This document shows, one piece after another, positions 1 to 10,507 of a stretch of 64,000 bases of DNA. The translations under genes and the position numbers were made by a program. The notes beneath the pieces are model-generated. The model was not told the DNA's origin, searched no databases, and saw only the letters and a program-made list of their open reading frames with translations. The stretch comes from Strobilurus pachycystidiatus. Taxonomy: Eukaryota > Basidiomycota > Agaricomycetes > Agaricales > Physalacriaceae. The DNA lies in NCBI GenBank assembly GCA_019915135.1, contig JAHLMK010000006.1, positions 1,984,001 to 2,048,000 of the forward strand, given 5' to 3'. Every line of letters starts with the position of its first letter. The stretch's first letter is position 1.

Positions 1-1
1 T

Positions 2-550
2 ACCTGTCAGATGACAAAACCTAGGAATCATCCGGCACATGTTCCCCTTATACCCAACGAGATCCCCGAACGCCCTTTTGGGACTATCACCACCGACTTC
101 ATTACAGATCTACCCGAGTGCGAAGGGTATAACGCTATCCATTGTGTTGTTGACCGCTTCACCAAGACGGTAATTGTATCTCCATGCCGCAAGACCATTG
201 ATGCGGATGGTAAGGTTGATATCTTGGTGGATGGTGTTTATCGACGCTATGGTCTCTGGGACAAGATGATCTCTGATCGTGGTCCTCAGTTTGCAAGCAA
301 GGTCATGCAAGCCGTTCACGCTAAGCTAGGAATTACCTCTGCGCTTAGTACGGCTTACCATCCTCAAACAGATGGCGAAACCAAGCGTTATAATCAAGAA
401 CTTGAACAATACCTCCGCGTTTTCTGTAACTACCGACAAGACGACTGGGTCAAATACCTTCCCTTTGTGGAATTCTCTCACAACAGTCGCATTCACTCCG
501 CCACGGGCAAGTCCCCCTTTGAACTTCTTCACGGTTTCAAACCCCGCTTA
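2..550 (+). pseudogene. Ty3/gypsy integrase, 5' part, cut by transposon insertion
   Basis: Fragment of a Ty3/gypsy Pol polyprotein; its 5' part lies outside the window. It shows the integrase catalytic core: TTDFITDLP (first Asp), VDRFTK, SDRGPQFAS (second Asp), then STAYHPQTDGETKRYNQELEQYL (catalytic Glu) and the downstream SHNSRIHSATGKSPFELLHGF block. The frame runs in from the window edge and stops at a TAG supplied by inserted DNA just after position 550. Its continuation, in the same frame, is at 16345-17175. The two halves were one ORF before the 15.8-kb KDZ element inserted at CCGCTTA. Known role of the family: insertion of retroelement cDNA into the host genome. Confidence 0.93.
544..550. 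repeat. Target site duplication of KDZ element (left copy)
   Basis: CCGCTTA at 544-550 recurs at 16338-16344, exactly where the split integrase resumes. Keeping one copy restores an uninterrupted gypsy reading frame. Confidence 0.85.
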
Positions 551-640
551 GAGCCCTAGCTGTAGATTTCATTCATTTACCCCATAGCTGTAGCTACAGC
601 AACCACATACACGGGGCATAGATACAGCTAGAGACCCGCC
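551..640. repeat. KDZ left terminal and subterminal repeats
   Basis: CTAGCTGTAG at 556-565, AGCTGTAGCTACAG around 586-600 and ACAGCTAG around 624-631. They mirror the cluster at the right end; both ends also share a TTTCATTC word next to the inner AGCTGTAGCTA copy. Likely transposase binding sites. Confidence 0.7.
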
Positions 641-1998
641 CCGAGTCACGTGCCTCGCCTCTTCCGCCAAATCTCGGCAAGTCTTCGGCAACAGCACTTC
701 GGCACCTCCCGCGCCTCGTCCTCGCTGGCATCGTTCGGACCAGGGTTCCCGCCGCGCCCTCTTTGCTCACCACCCTGGCAGGGATGCGGTCCTCCGCGCC
801 GTTCCAGAAATGGATAATAATTGCCGATTAGATATATTAATTATGCACGGCTTTGGATATTCCACCCCACCCGCCGCCGCTGCCGCCGCCGCCATTGCGC
901 TATCCATCCCGCCCGCCGCGGTCCATTCCGCCTATTCTGCTCAACTATCACATACTGTAGGTGATGATTGAACCGTTCTCTGATAGTATCAACGGCGGTT
1001 TACCTACTTTCTCCCGCCAGATCCCGCCAGATCCCGCCGAATCCCGCCGTTCCTGGCATTGCACGCGTCCGCACCTTACCCACACTTAATTATCAAACTC
1101 TAGGTGATTTTTAACCTGTCCTCATGTAGTGTTGAGGGCGGTTTACCCATCTTCTCCCGCCTGATCCCGCCCGATAACGCAGAATCCCGCCGTTCCTGGC
1201 ATTGCTCGCGTCCACACCCTACCCGCCAGCTGTGAGATGCCAGCTTGCTACTCTCCTTGTCACCACCAACGCGCGCTGTTGCCTTCACCTCTCTACATCA
1301 TAACACACTCCTCCCTGACCCGATAATTGAGCACTGTGGCGTATATAAAAATTTGCACTTCCCGTACTTTATTCTGTATTGGTATTTGCCTGTGAGGATC
1401 TCTCAACTCTATATATCAGTTATCTTCCCTCCCGATTGCCTGTAACCCCGCCTACGTTAGCATCCAGCCACGTACCTAAGTACGCAAGGCATTCTGGCAG
1501 CGACCTACCATCATGCCCACTCTCTGTAATCAGTGCTTGTCTCATTCGTGGCGTAGCGGTTGACCTTCTTGACGTCTCTCTCCTGAACAATGATTTTTTA
1601 TTTGGGTCGACGGTTCGAACCTCGGCAAGAACTGTTAGTATTACTCAGACCGTCGACGAAAGAAATCCAAGTCCAACCATCACGTGCACGCTCCCTTATC
1701 CATCTTGTCATTACTCTATCTCCTCCTCGTCCGTCGACAGACTTCCTACTTGTTGCATTTGCAATTTTTTCTCGCTGCACTCACGTCGGTAACATTTCAC
1801 TATCTATCTATCTATCAACACGTGCTTATCGTTCTCAGCATGCATCAGCCTCGGCAAACCTACGAACACCGTCGAGCATCCAGCCAGCGTCCAACACCGC
1901 CTCGTGCCACTATTCCAAGTTGGCCTCATCGCCTCCTCCCGCGTCCGAAATAGCGATTTTCCACACCCACAACGAAACCACGATACTCAGCCATCCAT
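641..1998. other. KDZ left non-coding arm with GC-rich direct repeats
   Basis: No convincing coding sequence in this 1.36 kb. It holds two imperfect copies of an approximately 85-bp unit, near 994-1080 and 1138-1222. Each starts GGCGGTTTACC, runs through TCTCCCGCC/ATCCCGCC words and ends in GTTCCTGGCATTGC. Short ORFs across 1245-2186 are composition artefacts in pyrimidine-rich DNA. This may be 3'-flanking or regulatory DNA of the leftward gene that ends at 1999. Confidence 0.55.
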
Positions 1999-4709
1999 TC
2001 ACCCCGCGACTCGCCAGATTCCCCACTCACGACCGTATTTGTCGCGTACCCATCGGCCGGCTACCTTTTCTCTCCATTCCGGCTGCATTCCGTCCCACCA
2101 GCGCTCGTACGCCCTTTGGTGAGAATCCAGTGTCAGATTTTCCGACGCCAGTGTTAACATTCGTTTCGGCAGCCTTTTCTGCCTAGACAGACGACCTTCG
2201 CTGATCCACTTCCCGATGTACTCTGGGCGCCCAGGCGCTGGCAGGCCTCCACTCGCACCAAACTCGTCCGCCGCCTCCCGAATCACCCAAATATCCAGCA
2301 AATCTTGGAAATCCACATCCTTCTCCTGCGCAAAGAACTTGTATGGCTCGCGGAACCACGCCGGCGCCTCAATCAACGCCGACGTGACGGCAGCACGCAT
2401 TCCCTCATCACCATCCTCGTTCTCGATTGACGCCGCCTGCGATGCTCGTTGATCATCCAAAGACCTTTCCAGATCATTCAACACATCGTCTATGTCAGCC
2501 GGCGAGTCTCCAGGATGACGAACACCCATCATCATATCATCGTCGTCCTCGTGGTCGGATTCTCTGCCCGACCTGTGGCTCGCAGCCGAACTCCTGGATC
2601 GTAATGAACGTCTCGGCAACGTCTCTGTCGACTGCCTTTGATTGGAGGATGTTATTCCTTGGATCGGCGGGTTGGGCGAGATTTCGGGAGCAGGTGAAGT
2701 AGGTGCTGATGACGGTGGAGGCGATGGCGGTGGAGGCGATGGCGGTGGAGGCGATGGCGGTGGAGGCGATGGCGGTGGAGGCGATGGTGCTGATGCAGGC
2801 GCAGGTGCCGTCGATGGTGGTGGTGGAGTAGCTGCAGGAGCTGGCGCACCTGGTGACGCTGCAGGAGCTGGTGCTGTCAATGGGGGTGGAGGAGTACCTG
2901 CCGGAGCTGGTGCTGGTGCTGTAGATGGGGGTGGAGGAGCAGGTCCCGGCGAATGCGGTGGTCCTGGTGCCGCTGCAGCAGCAGCTGGTGCCGTCGATGG
3001 TGGTGGTGGAGTAGCTGCGTTCGCCGGATCCGATGCCACAGGAACAGGAGGCTGGCGTCTTTTCTCCATCTCTTGACGACCTGCGCGCGCTTCACGCCCC
3101 GCTGCTGAACCTGGAACCCTCCTTAGCGTAGGCGCGGTTGCTTCCGACCTGCGGGCTTTCTTCGGCGGGTTGCCTTCCGTCGTTGTTGACGCTCCTCTCC
3201 CTCTTTTTTTACCCGTTGTCTTCTTTGTCCCGCCGCGAGCGCCGACTCCATCTTCCGCCTGCTCTTCCTCGTCCTCATCCTCCTCGTCCTCCTCATCCTC
3301 CTCATCCTCAGAATCCTCAGAATCCGCATTCGAATCCATCTGCTGCACGCGACTATCCACCTCTTTGATCAACTGCTCGTACGCCACCTCATCGGGTGTG
3401 GCTGGCGGGATGACACCTGTCGGCAGGCGCGCAGCCGCAAACTCCGCCGGCGAGTAGACGGTCTTGAGATACTCGATGATGTGCAGGCGCCATTTTTCGA
3501 AGACATCCTTGTTCCACCCTACCAACGTTGCCGGAGTGGGATCTGAGTTTTTTCCCGAACAAATTCTGTCACGTAAGCATTAGCGTCTTGTTGAACGATG
3601 CGGCCAATCTTACTCACGTTATCACACCAGGTTCTCCTCCTTTCGCAGGTAAAGGACCCGCAGCTTGCACGATGACTTGCACCCCGCAAAGTTTGGATAC
3701 GCCGGCCAGAATTGGCTGGAAGAATCTGGGAAGGTTCGCAATCAATCTTAAAATGGGCCTCTTCGTCAATACTAATCTTGTTGCAGAGGGGAGATCGGTA
3801 CATACTTGGCTCGGACCGCCGGGTCTTGCGAAGGTGGCGCGGTAACAGCGTCGTTATACTCCTGCTTGGCGCGCTCCGCTTCCGCCTTCGCTTTCGCCTT
3901 CCACTCCTCACGCTCCTCCGCTGACAGTTCGGCAAATTTTTGGCGCGCTATTGCCTGACGGAAGGGGTGGCTGTACGTCTCTCCGGTTTGCAATCCGGTC
4001 TTGACTTGCTCGGTCCATGTACGCTCCACCAATTCGTCCAGCAAGTCTTTGTTGCCAACCTGCCACTCTTGATAGGCCTGTCTCGCTTTCTTGGGGCGGC
4101 GCAAACCCGTGAGCTGCACTAGGAGATGCGCATAAGGATCGTGAATTAATCCGGAGTGAAGATTGATGCGAATACGACGGCGGCGCCGCGCGCGGTACAT
4201 CAGCCAACGACGGATAGCCTGAGCCCAGGAGTAAGTCAGAGCATGTTTTTTCTCAGCGAATTATGACTCACCGCCTTTCTGTCCGCCATTAGCTGGCGCT
4301 TCTTCTTCGCCTCATCGGCATCAAGCTCCTCGGGCAACAGGGGCTGGGTAGTGTCGACATCTCTCCAAGTCTTGTTCGGCCCACTAGTGACTGGCTCCGT
4401 TCCAAGAGGAAGGCGCCATGGAAAGATGATAAAGTATTTCAGGTAAATCTTCCTCAGCGCCTCCGCCTCGCTAACGTATCCCGCTTCCAGCGCTTCGGTG
4501 TAGGCGGGCAGCTCCTCCAGCAGGAACTCCGCGCGGCCGCCCCGAGCCCATCCCTTTTCGCTTCTGAGGTCGGAGAGAGGCTTCTGAGGACGAGGCTTGC
4601 GGGTCATTGTCGAAGTGTTGACACGGCGATCGAGCTCCCCGAAAAGGGCCAAGTCAGAGGTTTCCGGAGTCGTCCCCCTAGCGCCTTTGGTGGACCGGAT
4701 GTCTCTCAC
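1999..4709 (-). CDS. KDZ-associated acidic, proline-rich protein (841 aa)
   Basis: Four exons fit with intact phase: 4272-4709, 3806-4218, 3618-3725 and 1999-3565; all introns are GT-AG. The N-terminal third is basic and mixed. A conserved-looking core (FFQPILAGV, VQVIVQAAGPLPAKGGEPGVIT, VFEKWRLHIIEYLKTVYSPAEFAAARLP) spans exons 2-4. Then come an acidic SEDSEDEEDEEDEDEEE run, a long Ala/Pro low-complexity tract (repeats of PPPPSTAPAP type, 2690-3020 on the plus strand) and a C-terminal globular part rich in Trp (AYERWWDGMQPEWREKVAGRW). I recognise the core as a basidiomycete orphan type found beside KDZ elements, but know no function. It is divergent to the gene at 5057. The start could be the later Met near 4607. 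Confidence 0.72.
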
Positions 4710-5056
4710 CGTCGCCGCCCCGGTTAATCGTTCGAAATTGAATTTTTCTCGGGTTCAATTAGACAAGTCGAATCGTTCGAGGTGAGATCCCTCTGATCCA
4801 ATTGTTTACCTTACATTCACTAATAGTCATACCCTACCTGTTTCTGTACAGTATCTACACCGATCGGCTACAATACATGAATACACGCTTAACTTTAACG
4901 GTCGGTTACTGGTTTCCACGCGGCACTCGTCAATTGACCGTGCGTGAATATTCACATGGAGGCTAGCGTATATCTATTTGTTTTTCCTCCATTCTTATCC
5001 GATTACTCTCAATCAGAAGCACATTCGCGCTGCCCCCATCCCATCCCACCATCATC
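4710..5056. promoter_or_regulatory. Divergent intergenic region between two KDZ accessory genes
   Basis: A 347-bp spacer between divergently transcribed genes (4709 leftward, 5057 rightward). The side near 5057 is pyrimidine-rich (4970-5056), as is common upstream of fungal starts. No clear TATA box was recognised. Confidence 0.4.
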
Positions 5057-6041
5057 ATGTCTGACGACGCTCACTACATTGTGCTCACCGATTCAGACAG
5101 TGACGAATATGCCTCCGCCGAAGACTTTCTAACCGACGGTATCAACGACTCGGATGATGAACGCTTTTGCCGTCTCATCGCATCCCTAGATCTAACCGAT
5201 CTACCAGGTATGTTGTGTCTTTCATTCCTTCGAATCTACCTTAAATGCCTTGCTTCTCATCGCAGCTTTCGGCGCGCCGTCGACTCCCAACCAGGCTCCG
5301 ATCCCAAGACCGGAGACACCTCGTGATGAGGAGGACGGAGGACGTCCTAACTACGTCGTGCATAGCCCGGCAGGTAGTCATTATCATACCCAATGGTGAG
5401 TTTTGCTCCATGAATATTGCCAATAGACTTATTGGTTTGTCCAGGTCTGCCGCTGGTCGCATGGCGCAACAACCAGGAACCCATGTTCGCCGACTTACCG
5501 CACGCCCCACCCATCGCCAACGCGCATCATCCTCGTCGTCGTATGTTGTATTCGTTGGGCGAATTCCAGCCGCATATCAACACTGGGGTGATGCCCAACC
5601 ATCCGTCACGGGTGTGCCCAACGCTCTTTATTGTTCTTACTCCACCTACGCTGAGGCTTGCGCTGCCTTTGAATTTGCCCATCAGCATGGCCTGACACGG
5701 ACTCCTGGCTTGCAAATTCCTCGCCCGCTTGCTTATCCGAGCTTGGAAGATGTTATAGCCCTTCTGGAAACGGGTCCGCCTCCCCCCACTCCCCTAGCGA
5801 CAGGCGACCAGGCTTGGTACTGTGTCTATCAGGGTCTTGTGCCTGGAGTGTATGCATCACTGTCAGTCCCCAGTTAATTCCGTTCTCGTTTGCAAAACTG
5901 ACATGACATAGTGTCGAGGCTTCTCTACACACCGTAGGGATATCAGGCGCAATTCACAAAGCTGCGCCCGACTTCGCAACCGCGCGCCGTAGATTCAAGA
6001 GAGCCGTCAGAGAGGGAAATGTAAAGTATCTTCAAGCGTAG
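5057..6041 (+). CDS. Tandem RNase-H1-N-type domain protein (275 aa)
   Basis: Four exons with consistent phase: 5057-5207, 5266-5395, 5445-5861 and 5912-6041. The N-terminus is acidic and disordered (DSDSDEYASAEDF). Around residues 115-170 is YVVFVGRIPAAYQHWGDAQPSV..ALYCSYSTYAEACAAF, and near residues 215-270 WYCVYQGLVPGVYASLVEAS...AIHKAAPDFATARRRF. Both match the RNase H1 N-terminal / caulimovirus-VI fold pattern (Y-V-V-x-G-x-x-P-G-Y ... Y-x-S-x-x-x-A-x-x-x-F). That domain in other proteins binds RNA/DNA hybrids or double-stranded RNA. No RNase H catalytic domain follows, so this is a binding-only protein. Inference: a nucleic-acid-binding helper of the transposon. Confidence 0.8.
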
Positions 6042-6117
6042 TCATCCATTAGTCTTTTCAAGCCCGTTGTAATAAAAATCTTTTACGCGTACATTCAGAT
6101 GGCAATAGAGTATATGA

Positions 6118-6813
6118 TCAGGTCTCGCTCTCCGCCTCCTCCGGACTAAAAGATGTAGACGCTAATGTCAAGTCCTCTAAGGCCTGATCTAATGTGCCCG
6201 CCTTGTAATGCGCAGCGACATCTTTGAGGTAGGAAATGAAACGGACAAAGTGCCTGTTAATGTCCACACCAGTGTCCCATGCTTCACCCTCTGCGGCGTG
6301 AGAGTCCAATAGCGCCCGGGCCGCTGCGCGAACGGGGAGGAAGATGGCCTTCACGCCGGAAAGTTCTTGGTCAATATATGCGGCAGGGTCTCCATCGGCC
6401 TGGGCACGCAGCGCCACTTTATACGCATAATCGCGTGGGCATCCTCTGGTAATCTTTAGGACTTTGAGATAATGAGATGTTGCAAGTGTGAGGAAGTTGG
6501 TTTGCAGACTGTAGTGGAAATCTATTACTCAGTGTCATTTCCGAGAGCGTCGACGATGCACGCACTCAGTCAGCCGCTCATTGCGTAAAGGCGGGTCCAT
6601 CTCGTTCGCCTCCCGGACCAGCTTTGCAGCCTGCCGGTCCGCGTAGTTCTGCCTGCGTCGCTGGCTGATGGCTACGCGATGTCTAAGAGCGGGTGTTAGG
6701 CTACTGCGTGTAGGATAGCGAACGACAACTTACTTAGCTTCATAACGCTGACGCCTCAACTTAAGACCCTCTTTTTTCTCTGCCGCCGTTTTGTATTTGA
6801 CGGGGCGAGCCAT
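6118..6813 (-). CDS. Small basic KDZ-associated protein (195 aa)
   Basis: Three exons with matching phase: 6734-6813, 6566-6682 and 6118-6508. The N-terminus is strongly basic (ARPVKYKTAAEKKEGLKLRRQRYE ... HRVAISQRRRQNYADRQAAKL), resembling a helical nucleic-acid-binding or nuclear-localising segment. The C-terminal 130 residues look helical and end in an acidic tail. It is convergent with the gene ending at 6041, 76 bp apart. The basic start plus helical body is a type I associate with basidiomycete transposon cargo, but no named family is claimed. Confidence 0.7.
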
Positions 6814-7339
6814 TTATACGCGACAAAGGCAATGAGAGCGACAAAGAGCGAAGCTCTTACGAGTGTGAGTGCCAAATAAGACGGAATGCACGCCTGGAGG
6901 AAGGTGATCACTGTGAAGGTTTAACGCGACCCATATATGCATAGGTGATCACCTTGTCGCCTCTCCTTCGCACGACTTTAATCATACAATTACCCTACAA
7001 TTACCATACATTTACCTTACATTACCCTACCTTAACCACACCCTTACCATACATAAACCATACGCTTACCATACATAAACCATACAGTACCCTATTTCAC
7101 TCGAGAGTGACGGTACGGCACCCAGACGTTGTTCGTACCTCTTGAAGGATGTAAATATGATTCATATAACTGTGGCCTTTCTCGCTGACAGCAGTACAGA
7201 ACTCAGATCATGTAGGTAAACGACTCTCATTGACTTGGCCAAGGACATGAAGAAATACAACGCGGCGGCGGCCCGACGAGCACAACCGAGAGAAGGATGA
7301 ATAGCACCCTGAAGCTCGCCCTCCAATCCCTTTCCAATA
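6814..7339. other. Intergenic stretch inside KDZ element, with ACCATA-type tandem repeat
   Basis: No gene supported. Positions 6985-7094 are a degenerate short tandem array built of words such as AATTACCATACA, ATTACCCTAC and TAAACCATAC (about 10-13 nt period). Confidence 0.6.
6985..7094. repeat. Degenerate 10-13-nt tandem repeat (ACCATACA-like)
   Basis: About nine imperfect units of the ACC(A/C)TACA(T/A) type follow one another without interruption. Confidence 0.65.
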
Positions 7340-8223
7340 CTACTGCTGCCTCCGCCCGACGAGATCAAAAGCCAGCTGAAAGCGTGAATAAGCGCCAAGC
7401 ATAATATCATTCATACCAACAGCGCTCACGGTGTCTTGCCCGGCCAACGCCTCGGCGGCAGCTCTGAGCTCCGGGTACGCCTCGAACAGCCCGGGAACGT
7501 CTTCCAAACAACCGAACCCTCCAACTGCACCGTCGTCCTCGCCTTCTTCATAGATAGGGATCCCGGGGAATTCCCGGCGAAGCTCCTCTATGTCGTCGCC
7601 GACATACGTCGTGGTAGCAGGATCTGTACTACTGTTAGGACAGACATTCCAGTGAACGGCACTTGTACGTACCGGGCGCGGGGCGTGGTGCATCCGCTGG
7701 CCAGCCCAGAATCTGTAACAGGCGGTACCAATTGCGGTCGCAAACCGAGATTCCAACAGCGCTGCGAAACGTCTTACGGAACTCGTATGAATCAAGTAGG
7801 ACGCATAGATGAGCGCGGTCTGCGTGGATGAGGACGCCGCAGTTTCCAACCGGGTCGATGAGCCAGGACGCGTTAGACCGAGTGAAGCGATTGCGCAGTG
7901 GCTCTCGCATCTTGTATATATCCGGGATGCCGACCTTCCGTTCCTTGGCGTAGTTTCTGTGGGGAGCGGGGATATCTGGATATGTTCGTTCAAAAGGCCA
8001 TGAAGCATCAGAGCATGCATGGAAATCGTACTCACCCTGTGGTCCTCCTCCTGGTAGGGCGTTCGGATCTCTGATGTAGAGAGGTCGATTGGTCCGGAGG
8101 GCGGACTCGACCATCCTGTGCAACGCAATGTTAGATAGTATCTACAGAGGGCAGAAACAGTACTCACCGCTGCGCTTGACGGCTACCGTGCCAGTTGGGC
8201 GCGGGGTCCTCGAGGAAAACCAT
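7340..8223 (-). CDS. KDZ-associated protein with shared helical module (240 aa)
   Basis: Exons 8168-8223, 8036-8115, 7673-7975 and 7340-7623 join in phase. It begins MVFLEDPAPNWHGSR, followed by RPLYIRDPNALPGGGPQDIPAPHRNYAKERKVGIPDIYKMREPLR. The middle (AHLCVLLDSYEFRKTFRSAVGI...NWYRLLQILGWPADAP) aligns by eye with parts of the proteins at 9296-9987 and 10779-11221. The C-terminus is acidic and then helical. Function unknown. An additional 5' exon upstream of 8223 cannot be excluded, because a GTAAGT-type donor lies near 8363, but I could not join it without a stop. Confidence 0.7.
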
Positions 8224-8617
8224 CCTAGTGGACTTGTGGAAAATGGAAGTGAGCAAGCCAAGCCACCACATGCAGAGGCATCGCAGTGAACGTCCAAGTT
8301 GGGTCGTTGATCGATCGATCGAACAAGAAAAGAAGATCCACGGACCACGGTCCCACTTACGGTTTGCGCGGCCCGCTCTCAAATTCGATGATCTGACATA
8401 TATCCATCTTCTAGCTGGATCCTCAGTTGTCGCATTGCTTCCCACCCATCCCATGAACTCTTCCGCGCACTACAGCGAATGTGTGGTGCAATCATGGCGC
8501 TACTATCCTAGCCTGTTGAGGACGGATGGAGAAGGGATTGAACGTTCCTGGAGCAACAATCCGCCGCCTGCTTCTGAAAACCCTCGTAATCATCCTACAT
8601 TGATCTTTCTGTAGCGT

Positions 8618-9000
8618 TTGACAACGTTGTTGACAGGCGACTCAGGAGCGGCGCTCTCGGATGCACCGCCCGCCGGGGAAGCGGCCAAAAGTCGTGGTGT
8701 CTCCCCGGCTGACCTCTCGGATGATGACGATATGCCCGAGCTCTGGAGTAAGTACACCCAGTCCAAGAGCTCTAGACCCTTGCTGATGAATGACATCTAT
8801 CGCAGCTCCAGAACAGGAACAAGAAGCCGCCAGGCAGGCCAGTGAACAAGCAGCCGCCCGGCAGAGGTGTAATGGTGCGAGGGACCGCCAGGGGAGGTAC
8901 TGTAGGTTGACCAATTTCGAAGCCGGACATAATCTAATTGCTGTCTAGTAGTACCTCGCAACGAAAATCAAGAGCGACGAGCCAACTACATAACCGGTGA
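8618..9000 (+). CDS. Small acidic/Gln-rich ORF in KDZ element (about 90 aa, uncertain)
   Basis: Exons 8618-8747, 8806-8896 and 8949-9000 join in phase. The predicted protein has an Ala/Gly start, an acidic LSDDDDMPELW segment and a Gln/Ala/Arg-rich helix. The true start may be further upstream: positions 8453-8590 hold an open stretch containing a KDZ-like DGEGIER-W motif, reported separately. No function recognised. Confidence 0.4.
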
Positions 9001-9295
9001 AGTTCCTGCTGGCGAGTTCACCCAGGACGCGAAACGGCCGGCCTTCAGTGCGGCGCACTATCTCAGCGATTATGAGACGTCTTCCACGAGCTCTCCGGCG
9101 CAGCTCCATGCGGTCGCCAAATTACTTAGGAAGTAGTGTAGTTGTCGCCCTACATTTGCAATTCATGACAGCTGCGATTCTGATTTCATTGGTTGGCTTC
9201 CAAGGTCTGCAAGACACATGATATAAATTGGTACTAACGGACAATCATTTGAGCTTGAAACATGTACATGGACTGTCGTAGGAATGTGAAATAGC

Positions 9296-9987
9296 TCAAC
9301 GACCCCTGCGCTGGTCCTCGGGTAACTCCAACCACAACTGTGCCTCCTCTGAGATCATGGAAAGCATCCGGGTCCAATCCAGAGTCGTCCGATGGATGCC
9401 CATAGCCTTCGCGAGGAAACGACAGAAATCCTTACTGTCGCGGCACAATAGGTGGACGTTGTAGAGATCGTCACGGGAAATGATGCCGGCAGCCTGAAAT
9501 GCTCGCAGCAAAGGTCCGAACCCCCATCGTCTGAGAGTGGAGGCAACGTAGGGCCCCATGCGATTATCCTCGACGATGTAACGGCGGTGACGCCGGCCAT
9601 CCCCTACACCAAAAGTCAGAATATATAATCCAATTATGAAAGATGCAACGTACTTTGCGCCAGACGGAGCTGCCGTGTTCCTTGAATGACGGCCATGCCC
9701 TGGACTTCGGATGGCCCGTCGTTGGTGAGAAGGACGCCGTCCTTCTCATCGTCGGAGAGGTCGCATCGCTCATAACGAAGGGGACGCTCAGCACGTACAA
9801 TACCATGTACGTATCTAAGAGGTGTGATTACGACAAGTCCCCAAGTACCGCAATGATTTGCTTACGCTTGAGCCGGAACTGAGGGATCGCGGGTGAGCTC
9901 CAAAGTGAAAGGTTCTTCGGAGCTCTGGCGTCTGAAGGCATGAGGGCCGTGGGGAATAACCACATAGACGTTGGAGGATACAGGCAT
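9296..9987 (-). CDS. KDZ-associated protein with shared helical module (196 aa)
   Basis: Exons 9866-9987, 9654-9814 and 9296-9603 join in phase. The N-terminal half (MPVSSNVYVVIPHGPHAF ... YVHGIVRAERPLRYERCDLSDDEKDGVLLTNDGPSEVQGMAVIQGTRQLRLAQ) looks like a beta-rich domain. The C-terminal 100 residues (AAGIISRDDLYNVHLLC...FCRFLAKAMGIH...WTRMLSMI) match the helical module of the neighbouring genes. Divergent from the gene at 10779. Unknown function; possibly a partner of its paralogues. Confidence 0.72.
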
Positions 9988-10507
9988 TGTTGCGTTATAC
10001 TTGGGAAGCGGGACGGAAAGCGGGCGAGCTGAGCCGAGCTCTGAAGTATTTGACGCGCTTTTTGGCCAACATGCGATTCGTCAAGATGCGATCGAAGATA
10101 GAGTTAGGAGGACGATCAGGAACGTAGGTATCACGTTGCTTCCATGGAATCTGATGGGTTCTATGGGGTTCATTGTCTTTCATCGTGATACTACGATGTC
10201 TAGGACCTAACGAAGATTTCAATCATCCGCCGACTTTCAAGACTGAATAATAGAAACCTCTTGAACAGGTCTGCACTGCCAAAGAGTGGCTGGCGAGCGT
10301 TAACCTGGCACCGCGAAGCGTCGTCATTCGAATTTCATCCTGCATGCCAACCTGGAAAAGTGTGGCAGGCGGGCTGAACTGTTGACGCGGTGAGTCCTTA
10401 TCTGAATTTCATACGGCTGCCTTGGAAATCTAGATCCATGGCAGCAAACGTCAGTCAGTATCTTCCAACACCCACCACGCTTCTCCCACCACACCCACTT
10501 CTGCCAA
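9988..10507. promoter_or_regulatory. Divergent intergenic region between paralogous KDZ accessory genes
   Basis: About 0.5 kb without supported coding sequence. It separates leftward (9987) and rightward (10508/10779) genes whose products share a module, so shared promoter elements are plausible. No named motif seen. Confidence 0.4.

Noticed and set aside
1245..2186. Overlapping plus-strand ORFs up to 198 aa
   Set aside because: Ser/Pro/Arg-rich composition in pyrimidine-rich DNA, no domain, no splice support.
2642..3076. Plus-strand glycine-rich ORF (GGGGDGGGGD)
   Set aside because: Antisense shadow of the Ala/Pro tract of the minus-strand KDZ protein, which has supported exons and conserved segments.
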